Shown here: one piece after another, positions 8,204 to 15,628 of the stretch | Position numbering within the stretch: position 1 is the first letter of the stretch | How the letters are laid out: the number at the start of each line of letters is the position of its first letter | NCBI GenBank assembly: GCA_964449135.1 | Contig: CAYUXZ010000008.1 | Span: 7,244-71,243, forward strand | DNA from: SZAS-103 sp964449135 | GTDB lineage: Bacteria; Pseudomonadota; Gammaproteobacteria; Xanthomonadales; Xanthomonadaceae | Direction of reading: 5' to 3' | DNA: 64,000 bases | Program-made: the position numbers and the translations under genes | The notes under the pieces: model-generated | Told to the model about the DNA's origin: nothing | The model's database searches: none | The model's input: only the letters and a program-made list of their open reading frames with translations

Positions 8204-9355
8204 TCAGGAATCCAGCGCCTGGGCCAGGTCCGCGACCAGGTCGTCCGCGTGTTCCAGTCCGACCGACAACCGCAGCAGGTTCTGCGGCGAGAACGGCTGC
8301 GGTCCTTCGACCGAGGCGCGATGCTCGATCAGCGATTCGCACCCGCCCAGCGAGGTAGCATTCGTGAACAGCCGCAATTTACCGGCGAACGCGAGCGCGG
8401 CCGTGCGGCCGCCGCGGACTTCGATCGACAACATGCCGCCGAAATCGCGCATCTGTTTCGCAGCGATGGCGTGCTGCGGGTGCGAATCCAGGCCGGGCCA
8501 GTTCACGCGCTCGATCGCCGGATGTCTCGACAGGAACTCGGCGACGCGGCGCGCGTTCGCGCAGTGCATCGCCATGCGCGCGGGCAGCGAACGGCAGCCG
8601 CGCAGCATGAGCCAGGCGCTGAACGGCGACAGCACCGCGCCGGTGATGTGGCGCCGGTGCGCGACGCGCTCGTGGAAACCGTCGCGCCACGCGAACACCA
8701 GCGCGCCGCCGAGCACGTCGCTGTGGCCGCCGAAATACTTCGTCGTCGAGTGCATCACCACGTCGGCGCCGAGCGCGAGCGGTCGCTGCAGGATCGGCGT
8801 CGCGAAGGTGTTGTCGCAGACCAGGCCGGCGTCCGCGTCGTGCGCGATCTCCGCGAGCGCGGCGATGTCGCTGACCTTCATGCGCGGGTTCGAGGGCGTC
8901 TCCGCCCAGATCAGCGCGGTGCCCGCGACGCAGGCCGCGCGCACCGCATCGAGATCGCTCAGGTCGACCATCGTCGCGACGATGCCGCGTTCGGGCAGGA
9001 ACTCCTGGGCGAGAAAGCGCGTGCCGCTGTAGCAGTCGTCGGGGATCAGCACGCGCGATCCGTTCGGCAGCGATTCCAGCAGCGCGGTGATCGCGGCCAT
9101 GCCCGAGGCGAACGCGAGCGCGGCCTGCCCGCCTTCGAGCGCGGCGAGCGCGGCCTCGAGGCGATCCTGGGTCGGATTGCCTTCGCGCTGGTATTCGTAA
9201 CCGGCGATGCGTTCGCCCGCCGGCCCGTGCTGGAACGTGGTCGCCAGGTGGATCGGCGGCACGACCGCGCCAGTCTGTGCATCGGGCTCGGCGCCCGCGT
9301 GGACGGCGAGGGTTTCCGGCCATGCAGCGCTGGAGAACTTGTAGATGTCAGCCAC
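8204..9355 (-). CDS. PLP-dependent trans-sulfuration enzyme (cystathionine synthase/lyase family)
   Basis: 383 residues of the Cys/Met metabolism PLP family, made in the cytoplasm. The opening LAVHAGAEPDAQTGAVVPPI and the Y-E-Y-x-R motif (GYEYQREGNPT) bind the cofactor phosphate. The cofactor lysine is in HSTTKYFGGHSD near residue 203, and SLGGCESL is the usual substrate-end motif. Residues do not let me separate cystathionine gamma-synthase from beta- or gamma-lyase. The GTG start at 9355 overlaps the end of hemL by 8 nt, implying translational coupling with hemL and thiE. Confidence 0.87.
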   Translation of the reverse strand: MADIYKFSSAAWPETLAVHAGAEPDAQTGAVVPPIHLATTFQHGPAGERIAGYEYQREGNPTQDRLEAALAALEGGQAALAFASGMAAITALLESLPNGSRVLIPDDCYSGTRFLAQEFLPERGIVATMVDLSDLDAVRAACVAGTALIWAETPSNPRMKVSDIAALAEIAHDADAGLVCDNTFATPILQRPLALGADVVMHSTTKYFGGHSDVLGGALVFAWRDGFHERVAHRRHITGAVLSPFSAWLMLRGCRSLPARMAMHCANARRVAEFLSRHPAIERVNWPGLDSHPQHAIAAKQMRDFGGMLSIEVRGGRTAALAFAGKLRLFTNATSLGGCESLIEHRASVEGPQPFSPQNLLRLSVGLEHADDLVADLAQALDS

Positions 9356-10637
9356 GTCCGATCTCCGCGAAGGTCTCGCGCGCGGCCTGCACGGTCGCGG
9401 CGATGTCGTCCTCGGTGTGCGCCGAGGACACGAAGCCGGCCTCGAATGCCGAGGGCGCGAGATAGACGCCACGATCCAACATGCCGTGGAAGAAGCGCCG
9501 GAATGTCGCGACATCGCAGGCGGTGGCCTGCGCGTAGCTTTCGACTTTCCCGGCGCTGAAGAACAGGCCGAACATGCCGCAGACGCGGTTCGTGCTGAAC
9601 GCGATGCCCGCTTCGTTCGCGGCGGCCTGTATCCCGTCGACGAGAAGTTCGGTGCGACGCGCGAGTTCGGCGTGAAAACCCGGTTGCCGGATCAGTTCCA
9701 GCGTCGCCAGGCCCGCGGCCATCGCGACCGGATTTCCCGACAGCGTGCCGGCCTGGTAGATCGGGCCGTTGGGCGCGATCTGCTGCATGAGATCGCGACG
9801 GCCGCCGTAGGCGCCGACCGGCATCCCGCCGCCGATGATCTTGCCGAAGGTGGAAAGATCCGGCGTGATGCCGTACAGCGTCTGCGCGCCGCCGAGCGCG
9901 ACGCGAAAACCGGTCATCACCTCGTCGAATATCAGCAGCGTCCCGTGCTTCGTGCACAGCGCGCGCAAATGCTGCAAGTAACCGTCCTTCGGCGGAATGC
10001 AATTCGCGTTGCCGACGATCGGCTCGATGATCAGCGCAGCGATCTCGTCGCCGATCGAATCGAACAAGGCGGTCGCTGCGTCGAAGTCGTTGTATGGAAG
10101 CGTGAGCGTGAGATCGGCGAGCGCCTTGGGCACGCCCGGCGAATCGGGCACGCCGAGCGTGAGCGCGCCCGAGCCGGCTTTCACGAGGAAGGAATCGCCG
10201 TGGCCGTGGTAGCAGCCTTCGAATTTCACGATGCGGCTGCGCCCGGTCGCGCCGCGCGCGAGCCGGATCGCCGAGAGCGTGGCCTCGGTGCCGGAGTTCA
10301 CCATGCGCACCATCTCGACCGAAGGCACGAGCTGCGCGATCGTCTCGGCCATCGTGACTTCGAGCGGGTTGGGCACGCCGAACGACAGGCCGTCGCGCAT
10401 CGTGCGCGCGACCGCATCGAGCACCTGCGGATGCGCATGGCCGGCGATCATCGGTCCCCACGAACCGACGTAGTCGATGTAGCGCTTGCCTTCGACGTCC
10501 CAGAGCCAGGCGCCCTGCGCGCGCTGCGCGAAGAACGGCTCGCCGCCGACCGACTTGAACGCGCGTACCGGCGAGTTCACGCCGCCGGGCATCAGTTCCT
10601 TCGCGCGCGAAAACAGTTCGTGGCTGCTCGGGCTCAT
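9348..10637 (-). CDS. hemL: Glutamate-1-semialdehyde 2,1-aminomutase
   Basis: 429 residues. HemL turns glutamate-1-semialdehyde into 5-aminolevulinate, the entry to tetrapyrroles (C5 pathway), using PLP/PMP. Hallmarks: PGGVNSPVRAF near the N-terminus, the PLP-binding segment FDEVMTGFRVA, and the Schiff-base lysine in TFGKIIGGGMPVGA near residue 264. The ATG at 10637 gives the usual start MSPSSHELFSRAKELMPGGV. It follows thiE after 13 nt and overlaps the next gene by 8 nt, so the three form one minus-strand operon. Confidence 0.95.
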   Translation of the reverse strand: MSPSSHELFSRAKELMPGGVNSPVRAFKSVGGEPFFAQRAQGAWLWDVEGKRYIDYVGSWGPMIAGHAHPQVLDAVARTMRDGLSFGVPNPLEVTMAETIAQLVPSVEMVRMVNSGTEATLSAIRLARGATGRSRIVKFEGCYHGHGDSFLVKAGSGALTLGVPDSPGVPKALADLTLTLPYNDFDAATALFDSIGDEIAALIIEPIVGNANCIPPKDGYLQHLRALCTKHGTLLIFDEVMTGFRVALGGAQTLYGITPDLSTFGKIIGGGMPVGAYGGRRDLMQQIAPNGPIYQAGTLSGNPVAMAAGLATLELIRQPGFHAELARRTELLVDGIQAAANEAGIAFSTNRVCGMFGLFFSAGKVESYAQATACDVATFRRFFHGMLDRGVYLAPSAFEAGFVSSAHTEDDIAATVQAARETFAEIGRG

Positions 10638-10650
10638 GCGGATCCGTGTT

Positions 10651-11283
10651 TCACGCGGGTTCGTTGAATGCGGCGACATACGCGCGCGAGGCATTGGTCG
10701 GCTCGCGCGAACGCCAGAGGCCGGAAAGCACCGCGATCAGGTCGGCGCCGGCGTCGCGCAGGCCGCGCACGTGCGCGGGCTCGATGCCGCCGATCGCGAC
10801 CAGCGGCAATTCGAAGCGCCGCGCCTGCTGGAGCAGGCCGGTATCCGCGTGCGCCGCGTCGGGCTTGGTCTGGCTCGGGAAGAACGCGCCGAACGCGAGG
10901 TAATCCGCGCCCTGCGCGACCGCGGCTTCCGCGCGTTCGATGCGGTCGTAGCAGGACGCGCCGATGATCGCCTCGGCGCCGAGCTTCGCGCGCGCGGAGG
11001 CAATATCGGCATCGGTCGCGCCGAGGTGCACGCCGTCGGCGGCCATCGCCTTCGCGAGTTCGACGTCGTCGTTGACGATCAGCGGAACGCCGTAAGTCAG
11101 GCACAGCAGCTTCATCGCGAGCGCCTGCTCGAGCCGCTTGTCGAAGTCGGCGGTCTTGTTGCGGTATTGCAGCACCTGCGCGCCCTGGTCGAGCACCACT
11201 TCGACCCGCCAGAGCAGCTCGTTGGTGTCCGTGTCCTCGGGCGTGATCGCGTACAAGCCACGCTTGGGCCAGTGCTTGCGCAT
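10651..11283 (-). CDS. thiE: Thiamine-phosphate synthase
   Basis: 210 residues, a TIM barrel that joins HMP-PP and the thiazole phosphate to give thiamine phosphate in the cytoplasm. Seen: LYAITPEDTD at the first strand, the VLQYRNK diphosphate-binding motif, VPLIVNDDVELA, DGVHLGATDAD, and the phosphate loop VAIGGIEPAHV followed by GADLIAVLSG. The ATG at 11283 faces the rubredoxin gene. It leads the thiE-hemL-PLP enzyme operon. The same thiE-hemL pair occurs widely in gammaproteobacteria. Confidence 0.94.
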   Translation of the reverse strand: MRKHWPKRGLYAITPEDTDTNELLWRVEVVLDQGAQVLQYRNKTADFDKRLEQALAMKLLCLTYGVPLIVNDDVELAKAMAADGVHLGATDADIASARAKLGAEAIIGASCYDRIERAEAAVAQGADYLAFGAFFPSQTKPDAAHADTGLLQQARRFELPLVAIGGIEPAHVRGLRDAGADLIAVLSGLWRSREPTNASRAYVAAFNEPA

Positions 11284-11348
11284 GTGCTCGCTTCCCCCCG
11301 CTGGCGCGAAATGCGAAAATCCACGGCTAGTTTCGCACGAGTCGAACC

Positions 11349-11546
11349 ATGAGCGTTTCCATCCCGGCCGAAACCGCCTACCGCACCTGGATGTGCGTGG
11401 TCTGCGGTTTCCTCTATGACGAAGCCCGCGGCCTGCCCGAGGAGGGCATCCCGGCCGGCACGCGCTGGGAAGACGTGCCCGACACCTGGGTCTGTCCGGA
11501 TTGCGGCGTGACCAAGGACGACTTCGAGATGATCCCGCTGGCCTGA
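11349..11546 (+). CDS. rubA: Rubredoxin
   Basis: 65 residues. A small cytoplasmic iron protein with a single Fe(SCys)4 centre formed by two knuckles, MCVVCGFLYDEA and VCPDCGVTKDDF, each C-x2-C-G. The spacing and the DVPDTWVCPDCG motif match classical rubredoxins. It donates electrons, for example to alkane hydroxylases or oxygen and peroxide reductases, but no partner gene lies nearby. Transcribed divergently from thiE, with about 65 nt between the start codons. Confidence 0.96.
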   Translation: MSVSIPAETAYRTWMCVVCGFLYDEARGLPEEGIPAGTRWEDVPDTWVCPDCGVTKDDFEMIPLA

Positions 11547-11551
11547 ACCGG

Positions 11552-11588
11552 GCAGGCCGGATAGGCCTGCGGCGGATCGGACCGCCGC
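11552..11588. terminator. Two adjacent hairpins between convergent genes
   Basis: Between the rubredoxin stop and the convergent SirB1 gene there is GCAGGCC-ggata-GGCCTGC (11552-11570). Overlapping its end is GCGGCGG-atcgga-CCGCCGC (11569-11588). These are alternative GC-rich hairpins without a U tract, probably acting as terminators for both strands. Confidence 0.5.
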
Positions 11589-11593
11589 GGAAT

Positions 11594-12454
11594 TCAGCTC
11601 AGTTGCCGGCTTACGCTCGTCGCATCGATGAGCAGCGCGTGGATGGCCTCGGCGTCCGGCGCGTCGGGCAGCAACGCGAGATAGCGCGCCAGGTCCTCGC
11701 GCGCGCCGGTCGTGTGGCCGAGCTTGAGATAAGCCAGCCCGCGATCGCGGATTTCCTCGCGTAGCCCGGGCGCGAGCTTGAGCATCCGATCGGCCGAGCG
11801 CGCGACGCGTTCCCAGTCGTCGGCCTCGACGTACAGCGCCTTGAGGTTGCGCAACATGCGCAGCAGGATCGTGCGATGCGACGCGGGCGCGAGGATGTGC
11901 AGCAATTCGGCGTCGTCGGGCGATTGCCCGCCGAACTGCGCGCTCACGCGGTCGCGCAGCTCGTCCGCGCTCAGCGAGCGGCCCTTGTTGTACGGATCCA
12001 TCACCAGGATGCCGTCGTCGACCGGCAGGCGCACGAGGAAATGGCCGGGGAACGAAATGCCGTCCAGCGGCACGTCGAGCCGGCGCGCGATTTCCATCTG
12101 CACCACCGCGAGCGAGATCGGGATTCCGAGCTTGCGGTCGAACACGTCGTTCAGATAGCTGTTGCGCGGGTCGTTGTACGCGTCGTTGTTGCCGCCGAAG
12201 CCGATCTCGTCGAACAGGTAGCGGTTGATCAGCGCCATCTTCGCGGGCGCGGTTTCCTGCACCTGCACCTGCGCGCGCAAGGTGTCGGCGTAGCCCTGCA
12301 CCAGCGCGTCGTAGTGCGCCGGCTGCAATTCGGGGTATTCGTCGCGCGCGATCAGCAGCGCGGTCTCCAGCAGCGGCACCGCGTCGTCGTCCATCCGCGC
12401 GAGCGCGTCCCAGGCGGGCAATTCGGTGATGGCGTGGCGTTCTTGGGTGTTCAT
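11594..12454 (-). CDS. SirB1-family protein (transglutaminase-like plus TPR tail)
   Basis: 286 residues. The N-terminal two thirds match the SirB1/YchA family with a transglutaminase-like fold: the region DEIGFGGNNDAYNDPRNSYL, then LGIPISLAVVQMEIARRLDV and the SFPGHFLVR motif with its conserved His. The C-terminal 80 residues form TPR-like helices (LAYLKLGHTTGAREDLARYL). Cytoplasmic; the biochemical activity of the family is not established. The next gene upstream (DUF192) is on the same strand. Confidence 0.85.
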   Translation of the reverse strand: MNTQERHAITELPAWDALARMDDDAVPLLETALLIARDEYPELQPAHYDALVQGYADTLRAQVQVQETAPAKMALINRYLFDEIGFGGNNDAYNDPRNSYLNDVFDRKLGIPISLAVVQMEIARRLDVPLDGISFPGHFLVRLPVDDGILVMDPYNKGRSLSADELRDRVSAQFGGQSPDDAELLHILAPASHRTILLRMLRNLKALYVEADDWERVARSADRMLKLAPGLREEIRDRGLAYLKLGHTTGAREDLARYLALLPDAPDAEAIHALLIDATSVSRQLS

Positions 12455-12485
12455 GTTCGCGATATGGGTCCTGGCCGCAGCGCGA

Positions 12486-13001
12486 TCAAGGCGAGGGGGC
12501 GGGTGGCCTGGCCGGGATGTCGGGGCCGAATTTCAGACGATCGCCCTTTTTCACGTGCAGCCGGTCGGCGATGCCCGCGTTGAGTTCGAGCACGTACAGC
12601 GCCGATCCCTCGCTGCGGTACGGCGGGCAGGCGTCGCCAAGATCGCAGGGCGGCGTGTTGCGCGCTACCGAAACCAGCCGGCGATCCGCGTCGAAATAGA
12701 AGATGTCCAACGCGATTTTCGTGTTCTTCATCCAGTACGCGAGCGGCTCTTGCGCATCGTGGACGAACAGCATCCCGCGGTCTGCGTCCATGTGCGTGCG
12801 GAACATCAGGCCGCGGAAACGCTGCGCGTCGTTCAGCGCGAGTTCGACGGTATAGCGGTGGCCGTGCAGCTTGACCCACGAGACGGCCGCGGGCGCGGTC
12901 TGCGCATCTGCGGCGGGCGGTTCCTGGGCGAGCGCAGGCAGCGCGACCAGAAGACACAACCACGGCAGGATCCGGAACGGCAGGCGTGTCGGCTGGGGCA
13001 T
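12486..13001 (-). CDS. Secreted DUF192 protein
   Basis: 171 residues from the ATG at 13001, chosen because it begins a signal peptide (hydrophobic RILPWLCLLVALPALAQ). The mature part carries DUF192 motifs: ELALNDAQRFRGLMFR, GMLFVH, and YWMKNTKIALDIFYFDADRR with the conserved W-M-K-N. It ends ALYVLELNAG and GDRL. The family is widespread and exported, and its function is unknown. It sits 53 nt downstream of rpiA's stop and is probably part of the same minus-strand unit. Confidence 0.87.
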   Translation of the reverse strand: MPQPTRLPFRILPWLCLLVALPALAQEPPAADAQTAPAAVSWVKLHGHRYTVELALNDAQRFRGLMFRTHMDADRGMLFVHDAQEPLAYWMKNTKIALDIFYFDADRRLVSVARNTPPCDLGDACPPYRSEGSALYVLELNAGIADRLHVKKGDRLKFGPDIPARPPAPSP

Positions 13002-13077
13002 GTGGATCGTCCCGCGGCTGGCTGTGCTGACGTTCGGCCAATGCGTCGCGGCTGTCAAGGCCCGCGCAGGAAGCGAT

Positions 13078-13722
13078 TCAGCCACGGCGCACGCCATCCA
13101 CGATCACAATGTCGGCGGGCCGCTGCGCGAACAATCCGACCGTGACCACGCCGGGAATCTGGTTGATCGCGCGCTCGAGGCCGACCGGATCGGCGATGCG
13201 CAGGCCGTGCACGTCGAGGATATCGTTGCCGTTGTCGGTGACGACGTTTTCGCGCCACACCGGTCGCCCGCCCATGCCGGCGAGCGCGCGCGCGACGCAG
13301 TTGCGCGCCATCGGGATCACTTCGACCGGCAGCGGGAACGCGCCGAGCACTTCGACCTGCTTGGCCGCGTCGATGATGCATACGAAGGTCCTGCTGACCT
13401 GCGCGATGATCTTCTCGCGCGTGAGCGCGCCGCCGCCGCCCTTGATCAGGCAGCGATTCGGATCGCACTCGTCGGCGCCATCCACGTAGAGCTGAAGCGC
13501 GCCGACCTCGTTGAGGTCGAAGACCTCGATGCCGTGCGCGCGCAGGCGCTGCGTGCTCTGCTCGGAGCTCGACACCGTGCCCTTGATGCGATCCTTCGCG
13601 CGCGCGAGGCCATCGATGAAGAACGCGACCGTCGAGCCGGTGCCGACGCCCACGATCATGCCGTCCTCGACGAAGGCCAATGCGGCCTCGGCGGAGAGTT
13701 TCTTCCGTTCGTCCTGGTTCAT
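13078..13722 (-). CDS. rpiA: Ribose-5-phosphate isomerase A
   Basis: 214 residues. Converts ribose 5-phosphate and ribulose 5-phosphate in the pentose phosphate pathway. Seen: VGVGTGSTVAFFID (phosphate loop), TVSSSEQSTQRL, VDGADECDPNRCLIKGGGGA with the catalytic Asp residues and the KGGGGALTREK motif. The C-terminus contains GVVTVGLFAQRPADIVIV. The ATG at 13722 overlaps the upstream EVE gene stop as ATGA, a 4-nt overlap indicating coupling. Confidence 0.96.
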   Translation of the reverse strand: MNQDERKKLSAEAALAFVEDGMIVGVGTGSTVAFFIDGLARAKDRIKGTVSSSEQSTQRLRAHGIEVFDLNEVGALQLYVDGADECDPNRCLIKGGGGALTREKIIAQVSRTFVCIIDAAKQVEVLGAFPLPVEVIPMARNCVARALAGMGGRPVWRENVVTDNGNDILDVHGLRIADPVGLERAINQIPGVVTVGLFAQRPADIVIVDGVRRG

Positions 13723-14177
13723 GCTTTCTCCATCGCGAGGATGAGCTTCCATTGCGTGGCGGACACCGGCAGCACGGAAAGCCGGTTGCCGCGCCGGATC
13801 AGTGCGAAATCGCCGAGTTTTCCAGACTGTGCACGCAATTCGTCGAGGCCGATCGTGCGCCCGAGCTTGCGTTCGAACGCGACATCCACCGCCGACCAGC
13901 GCGGATCGTCCTTGGGGCTCCTGGGGTCGTGGTAGTCGCTGCGCGGATCGAACTGGGTCGGGTCGGGAAACGCCGCGCGCGCGACCGTCGCGATGCCGAC
14001 CACGCCGGGCTCGTCACAGCTGGAGTGGTAGAACAGCAGCTTGTCGCCGACTTTCATTTCGCGCAGGTGGTTGCGAGCCTGGTAATTGCGCACGCCGCTC
14101 CAGGGCTCGGCGCCCACGCGCTGCAATGCGTCGATCGAGAACTCGTCGGGCTCGGATTTCACCAACCAGTACTTCAT
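13719..14177 (-). CDS. EVE-domain protein
   Basis: 152 residues, a single EVE (PUA-like) domain starting YWLVKSEPDEFSIDALQ and containing WSGVRNYQARNHLREM, FYHSSCDEPGVVGIATV and DPRWSAVDVAF. These domains bind modified bases (5-methylcytosine derivatives) in DNA or RNA; the bacterial stand-alone version is of unknown role. It overlaps rpiA by 4 nt (ATGA). A strong AAGGGGG ribosome-binding site precedes the ATG. Confidence 0.93.
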   Translation of the reverse strand: MKYWLVKSEPDEFSIDALQRVGAEPWSGVRNYQARNHLREMKVGDKLLFYHSSCDEPGVVGIATVARAAFPDPTQFDPRSDYHDPRSPKDDPRWSAVDVAFERKLGRTIGLDELRAQSGKLGDFALIRRGNRLSVLPVSATQWKLILAMEKA

Positions 14178-14210
14178 GCGATCCCCCTTGTATCTTTTGC
14201 AATGGCGATG

Positions 14211-14795
14211 CTAACGCGCGCAGACGATCAGTTCATGTTCCGTGGCGATCGCGTCCAACGGAACATCCCATTCGCGCGCATCGATCTCCTCCGCCTCGAT
14301 CTGCTGGCAGGCGAATCCGATCCCGATCAGCAACGGCGGCGCGGGCGCATCGCGGCGGAACGTGAAGCTGCGGTCGTACCAGCCGCCACCGGTGCCGAGC
14401 CGCTGGCCGTCGCGGGAGAAGCCGACGAGGGGCAGGAGCACTACCTCGACCTCGTGGGGAGACAACGCGACTCCGACTTCGACTGGTTCTGGAATGCCGT
14501 ATCGATTGGCGGCGACCGCATCGCCCGTGCGCCAGGGCGCAAAACGCAGCGTCCGGTCGGCGTGCAGCACCGGCAGGCAGTAGCGCGTGCCTGGCGACAG
14601 CCGCGCCATCAGACGGTGCAGCGGCAATTCACCGGCCACGGCCCAGTAGCCCGCGAGCGTATTCGCGACGGGGACCGCAGGATGCCGCAGAAGATTTTCG
14701 GCGACCGCATCCGCGGCGGCGATGCGCTCGGCGGCGGGAATCGCAGCGCGCAGCTCGCGAAGTCGTGCGCGCAGGACTTTGCGTGGATCATCCAT
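14211..14795 (-). CDS. fau: 5-formyltetrahydrofolate cyclo-ligase
   Basis: 194 residues. Uses ATP to turn 5-formyl-THF into 5,10-methenyl-THF in the cytoplasm. Motifs: LRARLRELRAAIPAAERIAA at the N-terminus, LPVLHADRTLRFAPW, YGIPEP, VVLLPLVGFSRDGQRLGTGG followed by GWYDR (nucleotide/Mg2+ binding). It lies directly downstream of the 6S RNA gene, the conserved ssrS-ygfA arrangement of gammaproteobacteria, where the two are often cotranscribed. Confidence 0.93.
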   Translation of the reverse strand: MDDPRKVLRARLRELRAAIPAAERIAAADAVAENLLRHPAVPVANTLAGYWAVAGELPLHRLMARLSPGTRYCLPVLHADRTLRFAPWRTGDAVAANRYGIPEPVEVGVALSPHEVEVVLLPLVGFSRDGQRLGTGGGWYDRSFTFRRDAPAPPLLIGIGFACQQIEAEEIDAREWDVPLDAIATEHELIVCAR

Positions 14796-14817
14796 GGCCG
14801 CACGCGAGAATGAAGGC

Positions 14818-15000
14818 GACCTCCGCCATGACGATGCCGGCGCAACGACCTTGATCCTCAGGATCAGGTGGAAACGGGCGTCGAGGCTTCAGGCTTTCCG
14901 CTCGTGGCGGACTTGCACACCGCTTCATCTGCCGGTTTCCGGGGTCGCGTTATGGGTCAAGGCAAATGTAGGCGCTGGCTGTCGTTCACGGCAGAGGACG
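14818..15000 (-). ncRNA. ssrS: 6S RNA
   Basis: About 183 nt in the zapA-fau gap, the classical ssrS site; Escherichia coli 6S RNA is 184 nt. The ends form the 6S closing stem. CCUCUGCC near the 5' end (14990-14997) pairs with GGCGGAGG at the 3' end (14820-14827), and AACGAC pairs with GUCGUU further in. The 3' half contains CACCTGATCC, a short loop and GGATCAAGGTCG, then CCGGCATC, like the conserved 3' part of the RNA. The product would mimic an open promoter and hold sigma70 RNA polymerase in stationary phase. Ends are approximate. Confidence 0.9.
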
Positions 15001-15007
15001 CGCGGGC

Positions 15008-15013
15008 AGTATA
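15008..15013 (-). promoter_or_regulatory. -10 element of the 6S RNA promoter
   Basis: On the minus strand TATACT lies 7-8 nt before the predicted 5' end of 6S RNA, in the short gap after the zapA stop codon. I see no convincing -35 hexamer at the right distance; the upstream sequence is very GC-rich. Confidence 0.6.
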
Positions 15014-15035
15014 TCCGCGCGGCGCGCGGCGAAGG

Positions 15036-15350
15036 TTAAACGTGCTCGTGCCCGCGGATCGAAACCGCGGTGAGCAGGCTGTCGAGCTTGCGGTTGAGGT
15101 CGCTCAGCGTGCGGTTGATCTGCGCGTCGCGCAGTTCGCCGGCCGAACGCGCCTGCAGCAGTTCGTGCGCGAGGTTGAGCGCAGCCATGACCGCGATGCG
15201 GTCGATCGCCGCCATCCGGTTGCCGCCGCGGATGTCGCGCATCCGCGCGTCGAGCAGGTGCGCCGCGGACACCAGTCCTTCGCGCTCGCCCGGCTCGCAG
15301 GCGATCAGGTAATCGCGGTCGAGGATGCGGACGTTGACCGGGTCGCTCAC
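15036..15350 (-). CDS. zapA: Cell division protein ZapA
   Basis: 104 residues with a GTG start at 15350 (VSDPVNVRILDRDYLIACEP). ZapA binds and bundles FtsZ at the division ring. The N-terminal strand pattern VNVRILDRDYLIAC, the GGNRMAAIDRIAVMAALNLA helix and a C-terminal coiled coil are typical. The GTG overlaps the stop of the upstream coiled-coil gene as GTGA. It precedes 6S RNA, as in Escherichia coli. Identity is well supported by both sequence and gene order. Confidence 0.92.
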   Translation of the reverse strand: MSDPVNVRILDRDYLIACEPGEREGLVSAAHLLDARMRDIRGGNRMAAIDRIAVMAALNLAHELLQARSAGELRDAQINRTLSDLNRKLDSLLTAVSIRGHEHV

Positions 15351-15568
15351 GCGTTGTGCTCCATGGACTTCAGACGGTGGATCATCGCCTCGACGCGCGA
15401 GCGCGCCTGCTCGTTCTTGCTCAGCAAGGCCGCACGCTCGCCGATCAGCTGGTCCTGGTTCTGGCGCAGCACGCGGTTCTCCTCGCCCAGGCGGCGGCAC
15501 AGGTCGGCCAGTTGCTCGACCTTCGCGGCCAATGCGCGCAATTCCGTGAGGGTTTCGGCCGTGTCCAT
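15347..15568 (-). CDS. Small coiled-coil protein upstream of zapA (TIGR02449-like)
   Basis: 73 residues, almost entirely predicted coiled coil (LRALAAKVEQLADLCRRLGE, then NRVLRQNQDQLIGERAALL). It matches in size and position the TIGR02449-type proteins found next to zapA in Pseudomonas and Xanthomonas. The resemblance to ZapB suggests a division role, which is an inference. It overlaps zapA by 4 nt. Confidence 0.82.
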   Translation of the reverse strand: MDTAETLTELRALAAKVEQLADLCRRLGEENRVLRQNQDQLIGERAALLSKNEQARSRVEAMIHRLKSMEHNA

Positions 15569-15628
15569 GCGCCGCCACGATAGGCGCAGCGTCTGGGCCG
15601 GTCAATACGGGACGCCCGGGCGGGGGCG

